The notes under the pieces: model-generated | Database searches by the model: none | Seen by the model: the letters and a program-made list of their open reading frames with translations, nothing else | Told to the model about the DNA's origin: nothing | In this document: piece by piece, positions 12,574 through 26,154 of the stretch | How the letters are laid out: every line of letters starts with the position of its first letter | Position numbering within the stretch: position 1 is the first letter of the stretch | Translations under genes and position numbers: made by a program | Origin: Combretum micranthum | Taxonomy: Eukaryota; Streptophyta; Magnoliopsida; Myrtales; Combretaceae | Assembly: GCA_024138025.1 (NCBI GenBank) | Contig: JAMXBD010001240.1 | Span: forward strand, 370,233-434,232 | DNA length: 64,000 nt | Reading direction: 5' to 3'

Positions 12574-15114
12574 GCATTAGTAGAAATCAAAACCCTTATT
12601 TTTATATAAAAGAAGGATGGAGCTAGAATGCATGGTCGTTCTTACAATATGATTAGTAAAACCAACAAGAAATTTGACTAAGTGTGTAAATAAGTCTAAC
12701 TGCTTTTAAGTTATCCAAATAGTTGATCAAGTTGAGTTTAAGCTTTATACAAATAGTTAGGTGTAGTTGGATAGAGAATAAGGTGTTACAATTCAATGAA
12801 AGTGATAACCCACCTATCAATTTCAAATTGAGTTTAGACATTAATTCTATCGTAATTGAAAGAAAAAAATATTTAGATAAAACGAATACAAAGAAGTCTT
12901 GATTGAGCTTGTTCGGTATCGTAAGCATAAATTCAAAATTCTAAATCAAAAACTTATATTTAAAATTTTGAAGTCATCTTAATTCAATTCATTTGATAAG
13001 AAATTATGAATTTTCAAATCATGCCTTCATATATATTTTATCTAACATGGTAGAAGAAAACCTAACTGTTGAAAAAAGAAATAAATAAAAAGGAAATTGA
13101 GAAAACCTAATCATTTCGAGTGTAGTTGAGTCTGATCTAATTGACCCAAGCAAAACTTAAAGAAGCATAAATAGGGAAAAAAAAAGATAAAAAAAAAGCC
13201 TCAACTGCACTTTCAACTCCAGCTCCTCTCCACTTTTATCGTCTTTCCACCCAATATTCTTTGTTTTGTCTCGTCTAAGTTTTGTTTAGGAAGATTTATT
13301 CGCAACCTAGTAGCCATAACCTCGTCTAAATTCATAAACATGAATGTAAACCTTTTTCCCTTGTGACAAGTTAGGATTTTCAGCATCATATGAAATATCG
13401 TGGACACAACCTGGTTATAATATTTGGTCAGGAATTGAAATTGCCACCTTTTCACTTTTCAGCATTTTGAACTAATTCCCCTGTTGTCCATCCAGTGAAT
13501 ATAATAGGGATATGGATGAGTCATAATTGGCAAATTCATCTTTTCCATCATATTCATAGCTGCAATGTTAACATGGCATCTATGATTAATAACAATACAA
13601 ATTGCATCATTGATACCGACCAAAGTCCATATGGATTGTCACTTTCATTGAATCGTAACAACTTATTCTCTATCATACTACACAAGTCTCCTAATTGTAT
13701 TTTTTCCTACACAATTAAGAAATATCTGCAATGTTATCAAGTCTGGATTTTGATTTCCAATTCAATTTCCTTTAATCCAATTTATATCAAATCCTAAGTT
13801 GTTTTCCACACGATTATGGATTAAAAGAAATTGTAATTTTGAAAAAATTTTGGAGGCACCACTTGGTTAAAGTCGAAAAAAAAGGACCAATAGGTAAGTT
13901 GATCATAATTTAACTACTGGTATGTGAAAAGTTATTTTCTAAAACAATAACCTGAAAATACTAGATTTGAAAACCGACTTAGTAAAATCTAAATGGTTAC
14001 CACATTTATCTTTTCAATTATAAATTATTTCCTAAAATATCCTAAATAATATTCCTATATGATATCTATAAGATATTTACGGGGTGTTTATTCTCCTATT
14101 TTATTTGACATTTACAAGATCAATTAATGCACTTTACAATTTTAGGAAAATTCACAAAAGCAAATCGAATATAATAAATCCTACAACAAAGGCGAGTAAT
14201 ATTTATATGTGGCAAATTGTGAAACTACATTTATATCAAATTGACAAAAAATAATTTTTCCTTTTTAAGAGTCGTCCATTAGGCATTAGGTAGTAGGTAC
14301 CTATGTACCCGATATTCAGGATCAGATAATATGTAGTTCTTTTGTTTATGAAAACTTTAGTTTGTTGATTTTAGAGAACTTGGAATATTTTCACTTTAAT
14401 TTGGTTCATTTTTAGTAGCTTTTAGAATTGAAATTTTTCTTATGGTGAATACAAAATCTATTAAATTAAATTTTTTTGTAATTTACAAAAACTTTTTTTT
14501 TTTGAGTGATAAATGTTTTGAACAAGAATTTTCATGGCTTGACTAGCAAATATCATCGCAAATTAAAATACGATAAAGGAATATTGATTTTTTAACACAT
14601 TGATCGAGGCTAATTCATCAATATGATTAATCGAATATTCATAAAGCTTGACAAAACGCCCACATAACTTATCAGCAAAATATCAAGATAAAGTCTTTAC
14701 AAGAATTATGCTATGAGGTGTCGAATCAAAATTGTATTTTTGTATTTTCCTTTTTCTTTTTCCTCTTGAATTCCCTACACATTGCAACGGGTAAAATTAC
14801 ATATATTGATTTTTAGAGATAATTTTCATTAAAAATAGGGAAATTTACAAGGTCAGTTTCACCAATCCTTAAGAAAAATTTAGTATTCGTTAAATTTTAG
14901 GGAATAGCTAATATTATCAATAATTAATTACACGTATTTTTTTCAAAGCAGATCCACGCACAATACTATTATTGATACTAGAATTACTTATTTTATTATT
15001 ATAATAATATCATTAACTATTATAGTATTACTATTATAATTATTATATTATTACTACTAAAGAAATAAATAAATAATAAAAAAAAGAAGAAACAAGAACT
15101 TACCCGTTTTGCAA
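12574..15114. other. Long AT-rich spacer, no gene supported
   Basis: Several frames of 80-100 codons occur (for example 13213-13455 minus and 13495-13797 plus), but none has recognisable motifs or a plausible gene context. AT-rich and A-rich tracts are common. I see no RNA gene, LTR or terminal inverted repeat. Confidence 0.4.
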
Positions 15115-15586
15115 CTAGGAATAGGAGAGTAATGAATCAAGCTGGTTCACAAATTACTTTGGCTCGACTCGATATTTGCTTAAGTTCGATTCAAGAATAG
15201 TCGAGTTGAACACAAGCTCGAGCTACTTGAGTAACTTATTGAGCCAAGCTTAAGCTTTAGATATTTAGCTCGATTAGCTCGCGAGCCTAATAGAGTTTTA
15301 TCAAACTTGAGTCGAGTATATATATATTAATCATATTCAATCGAGTATAGGTATTAATATTAATTAAATAACAATTAAAAATATATTTTTAATAAACCTA
15401 GCTTAAGCAAGCTTAACTGAGTTGAGTTCAAACTTATATAATGTTATTTCGAGTCGAACTCTAGCTTAAAATTTTAAGCTCGGTCGAGCTCGTGTTAAGC
15501 TCAAGTCATGAAATTTCAAGTCAAGCTTGAGCTTGAGCTTAACACTATGTCGTCTAGACTTGACTTAACTCATTTGTATCCCTAAT
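15115..15586. mobile_element. GAGCTCGAG-rich MITE, second copy
   Basis: It is collinear with the 9488-9901 element: GAGTCGAG, AGCTCGATTAGCTCGCGAGC, CGGTCGAGCTCG, AAATTTCAAGTCAAGCTTGA, then a right end ACTCATTTGTATCCCTA. The left terminus (TAGGAATAGGAGAGTAATGA) is an imperfect inverted match. I could not find a target duplication, so the ends are approximate. Confidence 0.6.
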
Positions 15587-15599
15587 TGAAAGTGTGTAC

Positions 15600-16480
15600 A
15601 GCTGGGGATCGATTGCATCAAGTTGGTGAAGCTTTATCGATTTGGAACTAGGGTAATTTCTAACTTATGGCGGTGAAATTGAAGAGGAGGTGTCAAACGG
15701 TTACGAAGGAGGCCAAAAAGGTGGTTTGCCTGAAAAACACTAAAAAGGTGGTGGTTTGGCGAGGTCATTCGAATCTGGTAGTGGTATTCCTTTGACAAGG
15801 TGGTTCTGATGGCTGTTTGTAGTGATCGAGTAGCGAGTCTCGAAGCTCTCAACTTTCCGAGGACTCTAATGACCTCCAATTTTATCAATTTCTCCAGCAA
15901 AAAACACCATTTTGAGTTAGGAAGACTCGAAACCCTAAATTTAAACATCAAGAACTAAAACTCGAAATTAAGAGGAATTGGGAGATCCAAACTTGATTCG
16001 TGCCTAGAATGCATGGCTTGTGCCCTATTTATAGTGTTAGGATCAAGGATTGCTGCTTAAGTCTTGCTAGTTTGAACGAATTTCGAATCTAGAGTTTAGG
16101 CAAGTTTCAATATGAATTTTGGAGATTTCTTAAGTTAAGATGCAACTTTCTAATTAAATTAGATATTTGTATCCTAGATGCCTATTAGAACCTCACATAT
16201 CTTTCAACTTTCCTGAAAAATCAAATTCTAACGTAGATCACCATTTTTTAAGAAAGTTTCATATTGATATTTTCCAAAATTCAAGCTTTAATTTGATCTA
16301 GTAACCTTTTATGAATATTCACATATTTGGTATCAAATGAAAGCCTTCCACGCTTAGTTTTCAATTTCATCATCAATTTGGCGAAATTGAAAATGAAAGT
16401 AGGTCCAAAAGGGTGCGAAATGGAGGATGCAGGTTGTCTTTGTGGCTAGAGGTTGAAGATGAACTACTATTTAACATGAT
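15600..16480 (-). repeat. Possible solo LTR or LTR promoter fragment
   Basis: On the minus strand TATAAATA (16026-16033) is followed by GGGCACAAGCC, a leader and then, about 100-150 bp downstream, CTCGCTACTCGATC (around 15830), which has the feel of a plant Ty3/gypsy LTR leader. A minus-strand frame at 15634-15951 has no recognisable domain. I could not find termini or target duplications. Confidence 0.3.
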
Positions 16481-17841
16481 GTTAGCATTTGATTTTTTTC
16501 TTTAATTTTATATAAACTACTATATATTTATCTAATTTGAAATTTTCCTTATTTAATTAATTTCTATCAAAATTTCTAATAATTAAATATAAAAAATGAA
16601 CTTTATTTTGTATTTGATTTATACTATATATCAAAGTATAAATAATCATATTAGTTAATTTTTTTTGCAAAACGAAATGTCTACAAATGTAAATCCTAAT
16701 ATCAAAATTGAATATTTACATATAAAGATAATATCTTTAGACTTGGTTCAGCAAGAATTTTGATCACAAATTATGCCCTGTTGAATGGCCAGTTATAACC
16801 TTGTTTAGTGCCGATATGATATAGAGAGATTTCAATAAGAGATATATACGTATTTTAAAAAAAAAATGCAAATGTTTTAAATCTGGGATCTCATTTGATA
16901 TTTTTATTTTCATGAAGCAAAAAAAATCATATATGGATAAATTAGTTTGACTGATAAGTTTAATTAAACTAACTCGAACCAATTTTTGCTTTTTAGTCTG
17001 GCAAATAAGTTAATGACACGTCATTAAACCAAACAGATAATTTTGCCAATCTAAAGAGAAATTCGCCACATGTCCACCACTAGACCAACAAGGATTTAGA
17101 TTGCCACAATTCTATAGGATTGATAAGACATAGGATATGAATTTTCTTGCCACAATAAAAAAAAAAATTGATGTAGAATATGGATTTTTTTCATTTAACT
17201 AATAAAAGACATCAACAATTTTTATGAAGACAAACCTATTTATACTAAACTCAACCACTAAAGTACAACAAAACTAAAATACCTAATAAACTAATACTAA
17301 AAATAAAAATAAAAAATAAAAAAACTTAAAAAATTTTCATAAAAAATGTAATAATTGAAAATATGCTTCCACCCTATGGGTCTAATATAAGATTAGTTGG
17401 TTAAAGTAAAATATAATTGTTATAATATTGCGATTACAAAAAAGAATAAATCAAATGAGTTTAAAAGAGTGGAATATAAACTTGTTAAATTTTATTTTGA
17501 ATCGAGTGTAAACCGAGTGCAAATTTTGAAAATTTAAAAATAAAATTATGTGTGAACTAAGTATTGTATAATGTTGGCTGAATTTCCATATCTCACCTCC
17601 CAATCAAGACAAAAATCATGAGAACTTGTGGCTCACGGAGCAATACCAAAGCCAGATCTATTTTATCTACAGTAAATGAAAAACTAAGCCTTCGAGACTT
17701 TGTTGGGCCAAGCATGACTAAAAGCTCAAACAGGAGATAAAAAGCCCATAACTCGTCCCCTTTTCGGGCCTGTGCTTGTACCGATGATTGAAAAAATATT
17801 AGGTGAGGATACATAGACACATTTGACACATTGGATCTGTT
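16481..17841. other. AT-rich spacer, no gene seen
   Basis: A/T-runs and AAATA-type simple repeats near 17300-17330. No element ends or genes recognised. Confidence 0.4.
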
Positions 17842-17849
17842 GTTTTATC

Positions 17850-18986
17850 TAGAGCTGGACAAATGGGCCATAACCCGTGGATTGACCCGTTTAACCCATT
17901 TTCAAAATGAGTTAGGGTTGATTTTTTTCAACCCGTTTAAAAGCGGGCTAAAAAAACCAGCCCGTTTAACCCACGGGTTAAAGCGGGTTAATCCGCAACG
18001 GGCGGGATTGGCCCACTTTTTTTTTTTTAAGATTAAAATAGGTTTTAAACTTCAATTTGAAAGTTAAAACCTATAAAGATGCAATAATAGTGGGAATATC
18101 GTGTAGATAGTTCGAGGTATGCAAATTGCAAAATGAATAAATATTTCCTAAACTCTATTGAGTAGGAATTATTGCTGTTTCTAAACATGATTTTATTATT
18201 AATTAAGCCCAATAGGCATGCAAACTAACATCACGACTAAAAATTTTTCAACTCTGAATTGAATAATAAGTATGAGGAAGTAATAGGTTTTCTATATTGA
18301 CCAAAATTTTCTTAAAATATATGGGCACTAAATCAATAGTTTAATATTTACTTTACTTTTATATAGTAATATACGTAAGTGGTTGTTCAATTTTTCCCTT
18401 TCAAAATTTGTGATATATTGGGCAAACGGCCATGTCAAAGCAGCTTCCGTTCGTTTTCTCTACCTTGTTTTATAAACCTTCCAAAAGTTATTTTTATTGT
18501 TACCCTGACGCAAACATGGGTCTCCATATGTTATTATACACCAATCTCTTATAAAATGAAAAGTTCATACCAGCCATTCCATAAATTCATGCATCAAGTA
18601 ATGAGACCAAGCAGTAGAATAAACCTAACAAGTCAAATTTCCAAGCAAGTTCTCATGGTCCAGTGAACAAGTTTTCAACCCAAGCAAATGTAATATATTT
18701 TTGTTCGTTGAAATGGGGTATCCAATATTAGTATTTTTCACTTGAAAAATCATGAGAGATGACGTTAAATTATAAAACTATTAGTATAATATTGTTTTTT
18801 TGTTAAATTTTAAATGAGTCAAGTTAGTGGGCTGGCCCGTTTAACCTACCAGCCCGTGTGGGTTGGGTGAGGGTTATAAATTTTGGTCCGTTTATTAAAG
18901 TGGGTTAAAATTTATTGGCCTGTTTAACCCACCAGCCCGCATGGGCTGGACCGGATTAGCTCATTTAACCCACTTGCCCAGCTCTA
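17850..18986. mobile_element. Non-autonomous hAT element, 1.1 kb
   Basis: The perfect 8-bp target duplication GTTTTATC lies at 17842-17849 and 18987-18994. The terminal inverted repeats are TAGAGCTGGACAAATGGGCC at the left and CACTTGCCCAGCTCTA at the right. Subterminal regions carry many copies of CCCGTTTAACCCA, ACCCACGGGTTAA and CAGCCCG, typical of hAT subterminal binding repeats. No transposase. Its termini resemble those of the larger hAT at 19444 and 29753, so that family may have mobilised it. Confidence 0.85.
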
Positions 18987-18994
18987 GTTTTATC

Positions 18995-19435
18995 TTGTAT
19001 TTGTGGTGGTAATAATATTTCTCGTGATTTTCATATGGGTGTAATTGTGTTTCTGTTTATTTTCTTTCCTTGCCGTTAACGGTTGAAGAACCAAGTTTGT
19101 TGTGAAACCCTTGATTTAAAGTAATAAGATATAAACTAAGTTAAATCAAAGACAATCTAATTATTCGTGAGACCCTAAAATATCAAAATACTAATAACTC
19201 AAACATAATAATTTATGGTTGCAAATATAAAAGCTGAAAAATAAAAAATTTAAAATAAAGATTTTATGTAAAAGAGAGTGTTTGTAATATTTAAAACTTC
19301 GAAGTATAATTTGATGCTAAACCCATTATTATACTATATTAATTCAACTCATTTATAGGAAATTGCAAGGTAGTCAAACTTGACCCTATCCAACTAGAAC
19401 TAGATACAATTGCGGGTCAGTTCCACGAGATCCTA
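18995..19435. other. Left flank of the hAT element, no gene seen
   Basis: AT-rich sequence between two hAT elements. Nothing recognised. Confidence 0.4.
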
Positions 19436-22155
19436 GTTTGGATAAGAGCTGTGCAAATTAGTTGTGGCCCGTGAGCTGACCTGCATCACTTGGAAAGAAA
19501 AAAAAAAAAAAAAAAACAGGTTAAGTTAAAAAATTTAACCAGTTTAACTTGCGCCATTTTGGCCTACCCCATATAACTCACAGTTTAACGCAGTCAACCC
19601 GTTGTGGGTCGAGTTAACCCACATAAAAATATATATTATATATTAAAAAAAGAAATTTTAATCACTATTCAGTATTACTAGTCGCTTTGAGTTTCTATTT
19701 TACCTCTCTCTCTTTGTCTCGCTTCTTCGACTTTCATTCTCAGTTCATACTTTTATCTTCTAGCAAGGTAGCATTTGCTCGTGTTCTCTCTTCTGTCTCA
19801 TCTCCGTCTTGTTGCAGGTTTTCTCATTCTCGACATTTCTCTTAATTTAATTTAATTACATAACGAGTTCTATTACTATACAAGAAGAGAATTTTCTTTT
19901 TTAGTTAATACCGGAGGAATGACAAAAGTATAAATCTTCATAGATTTTTCTTCATAATGTCAATGACCATTGTTTTTCAATTATTTTTGTTGATTTTTCT
20001 TTTTTTCCTATTCTTTTGCCATCCTGATTCGTGCAATTATTTTTGTTGATTATCCCACATAGTCAATAGAGTCAAGTAATTGAATCTATTCCATTAATGA
20101 GTTATTTCTAGATGCTTGAATGTTTGCAAAATCAATATTTCACAGGAGCATGGTTTTGTTTTTAGGTAAGAAAAGATGCTTATAAGCTTGTAATTTGTGT
20201 TTTGTACCCTTTGCTAGTGGCTTAGCTGGTAGTGTTTGTCTATTTCGGTATATGGTTGGGCTAGCGTTACTGTCTTGTCATCGGTTTGCCTTCATTCTTA
20301 ACTTTTCAATTAGTTTTAATTTTCCCTCTATTGTTGATATATGTTTTTTTTTTGTCTTTTCACCTCTTTTTATCTATCAAATGTCAAACCATTGATCTTG
20401 TGCGTAAAAACGATTAGAGGTCCCATATGCTTCTATGGAATCATATAATTCATTTCATGAAAAGTATTTCAAACAAGGAATGGGCAACTTCTAATATATT
20501 GAGAACTTATTTGAAGGTGTTTTTGGATAAGTATATGTTTAAAATAATCGTGTATGAATCTCAAATGAAAGTATCTATTAGAATGTTCTTCCAAGCGTGC
20601 TTAATGTCCAGGGCAAAACAGATGGCATAAATGCACACTTTTGAAAATTTTAATCATCTTAATTTGAGTAATAAAATATAGTGTTAACCTACTGTTTTAC
20701 ATTATATCTTAGAAGAGAACCTTTGATTTTCAAGCAAGCTCCCCTATGAATTTTATATCTTACACAAGGAGGATTCTTTTCTTTATTTTCACTATTGGTG
20801 TCAAGGGTTCTTGTGCTACTAGGACTAATTCTAGTACTTTTGCACATAAATTACAAGACAGAAAAGTAATTATAATTTTCATTACTAGAGTTTCCTCTTA
20901 GGTTTTGAAAATTGAGACGAATGGTGTGATTAAATACAAATCATGAGTAGCTCGACTGGGTGGATCTGGATATATTGGTGCATGCATGGAGTAGATGCAT
21001 TAATCTATTATAGGAATTGTAAAATCTCTCTTTTGCACCCTCTTTTTTTTTTTTTTTTTTTAAATAAAGTATTTGAAGCTAAAACTTGATCTTGGAGCCT
21101 ATGGGATTGGGATAACCCTGGAAGGCTAGAATTAAAATTGCACCAACTTGATATTCTACTAAATGTTTATGTTCATTTAAGATGAACATCTTATGGCCTA
21201 GGCTAAACATATTATTATTGACTGAAGATGTATTTCCTAATGACTATTAGAAGTTGTATTATTTTTCAAGGCCTTTCACTAATGCCGAAGTCTCACTAGT
21301 CACTCCTGTATAAGTATTATTTTAGATTTAATAGGGTGTGTATTTTTTGGGCAAACGTCTCTTGAAAGAAAGCATATGGTTATCATGAAAAGTTTGGAAT
21401 TTTTATGTATTATAATTGTATTATTCCAAGTGATCATAGGTTTTAAAAAGTTTTAGTGCTAAAGGGGTGATGGATGATAATGGAAGTAGCCAATTTTCGA
21501 TGTCAATGGTGGTTGACACCTTTAAAGAGCAATGGAAAAAAAATTTCTCTCTTTTGAAACCAGAATATATATATATATATATATATTGAACCATTTTTAA
21601 CTAGAAAATGGTAGTAGCATCGTGATATTTGGTTTTCTTTATTCTCCCTAAATTTGTGGCCGTTGGCTAATGACTCTATTTTGTTGCAATCACAAATCGA
21701 AAATTCTGGTTCCTATATGATGATTATTTCATTTCATAGATAGGCTATCTCATCTCATAAACTTATATGGAACTACATTGAAAGTGTGATGAATGACATC
21801 TACACTTATTTAACAGAAGATAGAACATATTATTTTTTGCTTAAATGGATTCAAAGAAATTAATTTAGCAGATACCTAAGGTTAGATATCACAAAAAAAA
21901 AAAAAAAAAAAGATATGAAAACTTTAGCATTTTTTTATGCCCAATCAAAGTTTCTGAGCTTTTCTTCATCTTCTTGTTAATTTTTTAGTGTTTATCCTTA
22001 GGCTCAAGTTTTTGCTGTTAAGGGCAGTGAAAGGCAGAAAGCTAAATATATTTGCACTATTGTAGTGCATTTCTTGTTAACATAATCAATAACACACACT
22101 GAAGAGTAGGTAATCAAATCTATGCCTAAATTTATCTATGCTTTTTATTACAACT

Positions 22156-22390
22156 ATGGTTATTAAAATCACGAGTCAAATATACGATTCTACGAGTTGA
22201 TGATTATATATATATATTTTCCTTAATTAGAATGGATGGAAAATTATTAAGGCATAGACTTTATGTGAAATTATGAATTTAGATTTATGATTCTACACAT
22301 TTACAATTTTACTAGTTTTGCATGATTATGTACTATTCTACCGACTTTACAGACTCGGATGAATAGTAAAATCGTGATTTTGACAACCAT
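22156..22390. mobile_element. Small MITE-like insert in the hAT leader (also 32822-33057)
   Basis: Imperfect terminal inverted repeats ATGGTTATTAAAATCACGA and TCGTGATTTTGACAACCAT bound about 235 bp. The same insert is present in the minus arm, so it was there before the duplication. No clear target duplication found. Confidence 0.5.
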
Positions 22391-23987
22391 CATACTTTAT
22401 GCTTTTTTTTCTTTATTTGTGTGTATTATGCCTTTTTGTTTGTGTCATAATCTGGAAAGTGAAAATTATTTCTATTGAAATGTAAGAATACTTTTACAGA
22501 CTTTATACATTATATATGCTAAATTAGTTGAAAACACATTAAGATATTTGGCTTATGCATGCAGCTATCATAATCTTATACCTTTTTTTTATGTTGCATT
22601 TTCAGAATGGATTGTTTAAGCAATAATACAACCATACAACAAATTAAAGTGGATGATGAATCTGGAATAGGTGGGTCTAATGCTAATAAGCAAACTGTAA
22701 CAGGAGGATCTATTCAATTTGAAGAACCTTTAGGTAAGAGGACTTAATCAAACACTTCTATTGTTTGGGAAAAATTTACAAAAATAGGTGAAGGAAAGGG
22801 TCGTAAAGAAAGGGCAAAATGTAATGGGCGTGGGAAATAATATGTCATTGATTGACATCGGTATGGGACATCAGCCTTAGGTTGGCATCTTCTAAAATGT
22901 AATTTGAGTCATATTCCTCAATTTCATGATGTGGGTTGCATGATAATTGATCATTCTAGAAAGTTAAGATCAAGAAAACCAGATCTAAAAGTTGCTCGTG
23001 AGATTATGTCAATGGTAATTATTGAGCACAATCTTCCATTTTCGCTTGTTGAGTATAGGAGAATTACACAGCTTGTAAGATTATATAATCTTGACTATAT
23101 GCCCATTTCTAGAAAAACTGCTACATCAGATGTTTATAATTTATATTTAGCCTAAAAGGCAAATATGAAACAGATCTTGCACAACATCCATGGAAAAATT
23201 TGTTTGACATTTGATTTATGGACTGCTTCATCATCTAAAGGTTATATATGTTTGAGTGGTCATTTTGTGGATGAGAAATAGAAACTTAACAGTAAAATTC
23301 TTTCTTTCTCCAAATTTCTTCCTTCTCATTCGGGTTTTGAGTTATCAAAAAAGGTGTTTGAATTTTTGAAAGAATAGGGGCATTGATGAAAAAAAAAAAG
23401 TTTTCTCTTACATTGGATAATGCATCCGTTAATGATTATATGCAAGAATACTTAAAAGATCAACTCAATTTGCAAAAAAGTTTGCAGTGTGGTGGTGAAT
23501 TTTTTCATATTAGATGCTATGTCCATGTTCTTCATTGAATTGTTAAAGAGGGATTAACAATAGCTAATCAAGCTTTGTATAAGATAAGGTAGCATGCGAA
23601 GTATGTTAAAGGTTCAAAGAGTAGGATGAATCATTTTTAGGAGTGTGTTGGTCAAGCTGGTGATACTGGTACTGGAGTTGGTTTGCGTTTAGATGTTGCC
23701 ACTAGATGGAACTCTACTTATCTTATGCTTGATAGTGTACTAAAGTATAAATGTGCTTTTTGTTGCCTTCAACTGAATGATTCCAATTACGAGTATTGTC
23801 CTTCAATAGGCAAGTGGGAAAGAGCAGAGAAAATGTGCAAGTTCTTGAGTCCTTTTTATGCAATCACAAAGTTGATTTCTGGTTCCTCTTATCCAACTGC
23901 AAACCTATATTTTTTGCAAGTCTTGAGGATTGAATATGAAATAGCCATGAATTCCTTAAGTTGCATATTAACATGTTATTGAAATGA

Positions 23988-24021
23988 AATATATATATAT
24001 ATATATATGTGTGTTTGTGTG

Positions 24022-24052
<31 letters not shown>
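23988..24052. repeat. AT then GT dinucleotide microsatellite
   Basis: (AT)n at 23988-24008 runs into an interrupted (GT)n to 24052. The open frame across it is an artefact of the repeat. Confidence 0.9.
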
Positions 24053-24054
<2 letters not shown>

Positions 24055-24934
24055 TAGTTAATATAATTAGCGAATGTGTTATTTTATATGTGAATAGTAT
24101 TATGAAATTAATATTATTGTTTGATATCTATAAATGTGTGTATAGTATAATGAATGTGTGTGTCTTTTTGCAAATTAATATGCATATGTTATGTTTAGAA
24201 TTTAATCAAATTGTTTTTGAATTTGTTTAAATCATGACAGAAATTTTGTAAACTTTAAACCCACTTTTTGAGCTTAAATTCAACCCAAATGCATTTGAAA
24301 TTTGCCTAAATTAAACCTAGGACAAATATACCTCTAATGGTGAGATTTGGATGACAATTGACTTTAATTTGGACAAGTTAACCCTCCTTTTTGGCAGCCT
24401 CAATTTTCATACGAATTTTTTTTACTTCTTTTCTTTCTTCCTTCTTTCTTCCTTTTCTCAACCCAAAATCTTAAACCCTAAGCCAAGGTTTATTACAAGC
24501 TTAAGGATTTGAATATCATTTCAAGCCAAGATTCAATCATGTGAGTTTAATACAAACTCTATCTTCTATTTTTATGTTCTATGTTGAATTGTTTGTAAAT
24601 GTTAGAATATATATGATTTTGAGGTGATGATTGGTATGAGATTGAATTGTTGCATGGATGAGATTATGTCATTAATGGAGTGGTAATTTGTATTTTATAG
24701 GAGTGTTGTTGTGAAGGAATGAATGTTATGGGAGAATGAAGAATTTAGTAGTTGAGTTGTGAATTGGAAGTATGATTAGAGTTTGATGCTTAGAAGTAGG
24801 ATACATGTTGTTAGGATAGTGTTTGGATCCTATAACAAGCTTTGGAAAGTTTGAATTTAGTTTGAAGAAGTTTTGAGAAATGAGCAAAGTATAGTAAAAC
24901 AGGGGAAATCAAAAACCATTTTCATATAGGCCTG

Positions 24935-25400
24935 TTTTTGAACGTACACCGGCACCTGGGAATTCAATGCCACCGGCGTAGAGGCAGCGTTGGATTCAAA
25001 TTTCTTAACGCCGCTTTTCTACACCGCCGGCTTTTATGATAAAAATTGCCAGCGTTTGTTCTTCAGAACGTACGCCGGCAATTTAAGTTTCTACGCTGCC
25101 GGCTTTTGTTAGAAAAGTTAGCCGGCCTTCTTTCATTCATATTGTACGCTGGCTGCTGGGAACCAAGGCCGCCGGCGTATGTGTCAAAGCTGCCGGCGTA
25201 TCTTGGTAAGCAAACGGCTTACACCTCTCTGGACGTTTTGAAAAATTTTGGGTTTTGAATTCTACGCCGGCTCAAGGCCGCCGGCGTAGAATAAAGGCAG
25301 TTGGCGTACCCTTGAACACTGCCAGCGTTGGCAGTGTTGATTTTCAGAGTATCGAACACCGGCTCAAAGCCGCCGGCGTATCCCCTGCGCTTTTGAATTT
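24935..25400. repeat. A4 cassette of CCGCCGGCGTA palindromes
   Basis: About 15 partial copies of GCCGCCGGCGTA and its complement TACGCCGGC lie in some 460 bp. Several are arranged as a half-site, a spacer CTCAAG/A, then a full site, for example ACGCCGGCTCAAGGCCGCC at 25263 and CACCGGCTCAAAGCCGCC at 25359. They contain the GCCGCC core known as the ERF GCC box; function here is inference. CpG density is far above the surroundings. Confidence 0.7.
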
Positions 25401-26154
25401 TAAAAACTTTTTTCAAAATTTTCCGAAGTTTGACATATGATCAATTAAGTATTTGTTAAGCGATCTAGGGTATATTAGGATGTTTAAACGCTTTATTATG
25501 ACCTTTATTAATTTATTTGGATTTCTTTGATATATTTATATTTTGTACTAGTTAATTAGAGCTTAAGCTGAGTGTGAATTTAATATTGATTAAACAGTGA
25601 TAAATCCTCACCCAGTCGACCCCATTAACTTCCGAGCCATCTCAGGCACGCAGTAACTTGCCTGTCTCTTTGCTAGCATAGGCATCAAAATCAAGCTATC
25701 TTAAACTGAGAAAATCCTATTGATATATGAGTGTTGATTGTCGTTGTTTGCCGTTGAATCTGGTTCGGAGAGCGGTACCCTGCTCAGATTGGGGGCAGGG
25801 TACTTTCTCGTTAATGGATAGAATTGTTTAGGAGATATGAATATCCGAGCTGCTCATATCAACCCCCTGAGCGTCGTGATACGTTACTCATGAACCCCTA
25901 GTATTACGGGCTACGCCGGAAGGTGGGGCTGCCTAGTCTGTATGAACAGTAGGGACCACTCAGGGAGGCGGACGTAATACTAGATCCTTATTGTCCGGAG
26001 TTTGAATACTCCCATGTTGTTTTACTAACTAAAGACTCATTAATGAACAAGTGATTGTTGCATAATGCATTTAGCCTAAGAATGTTTGATTCACTTCGCA
26101 TTTGTATTCGTTACTTGTGTACTGGGCCTTTGGCTCATATTTTATCTATTTCAG

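Noticed and set aside
13213..13797. 80- and 100-codon frames that might be small genes
   Set aside because: No motif, no promoter context and AT-rich composition; similar frames are expected by chance.
23683..23982. Possible domesticated host transposase
   Set aside because: Stops, frameshifts and a 2.7 kb insertion interrupt it, and the second copy shares most defects.
24009..24230. 73-codon open frame rich in Val/Cys
   Set aside because: It is the translation of the GT microsatellite in A4.
25219..25440. Overlapping open frames rich in Pro/Gly/Ala in A4
   Set aside because: All arise from the CCGCCGGCG repeats, which give open frames on both strands.
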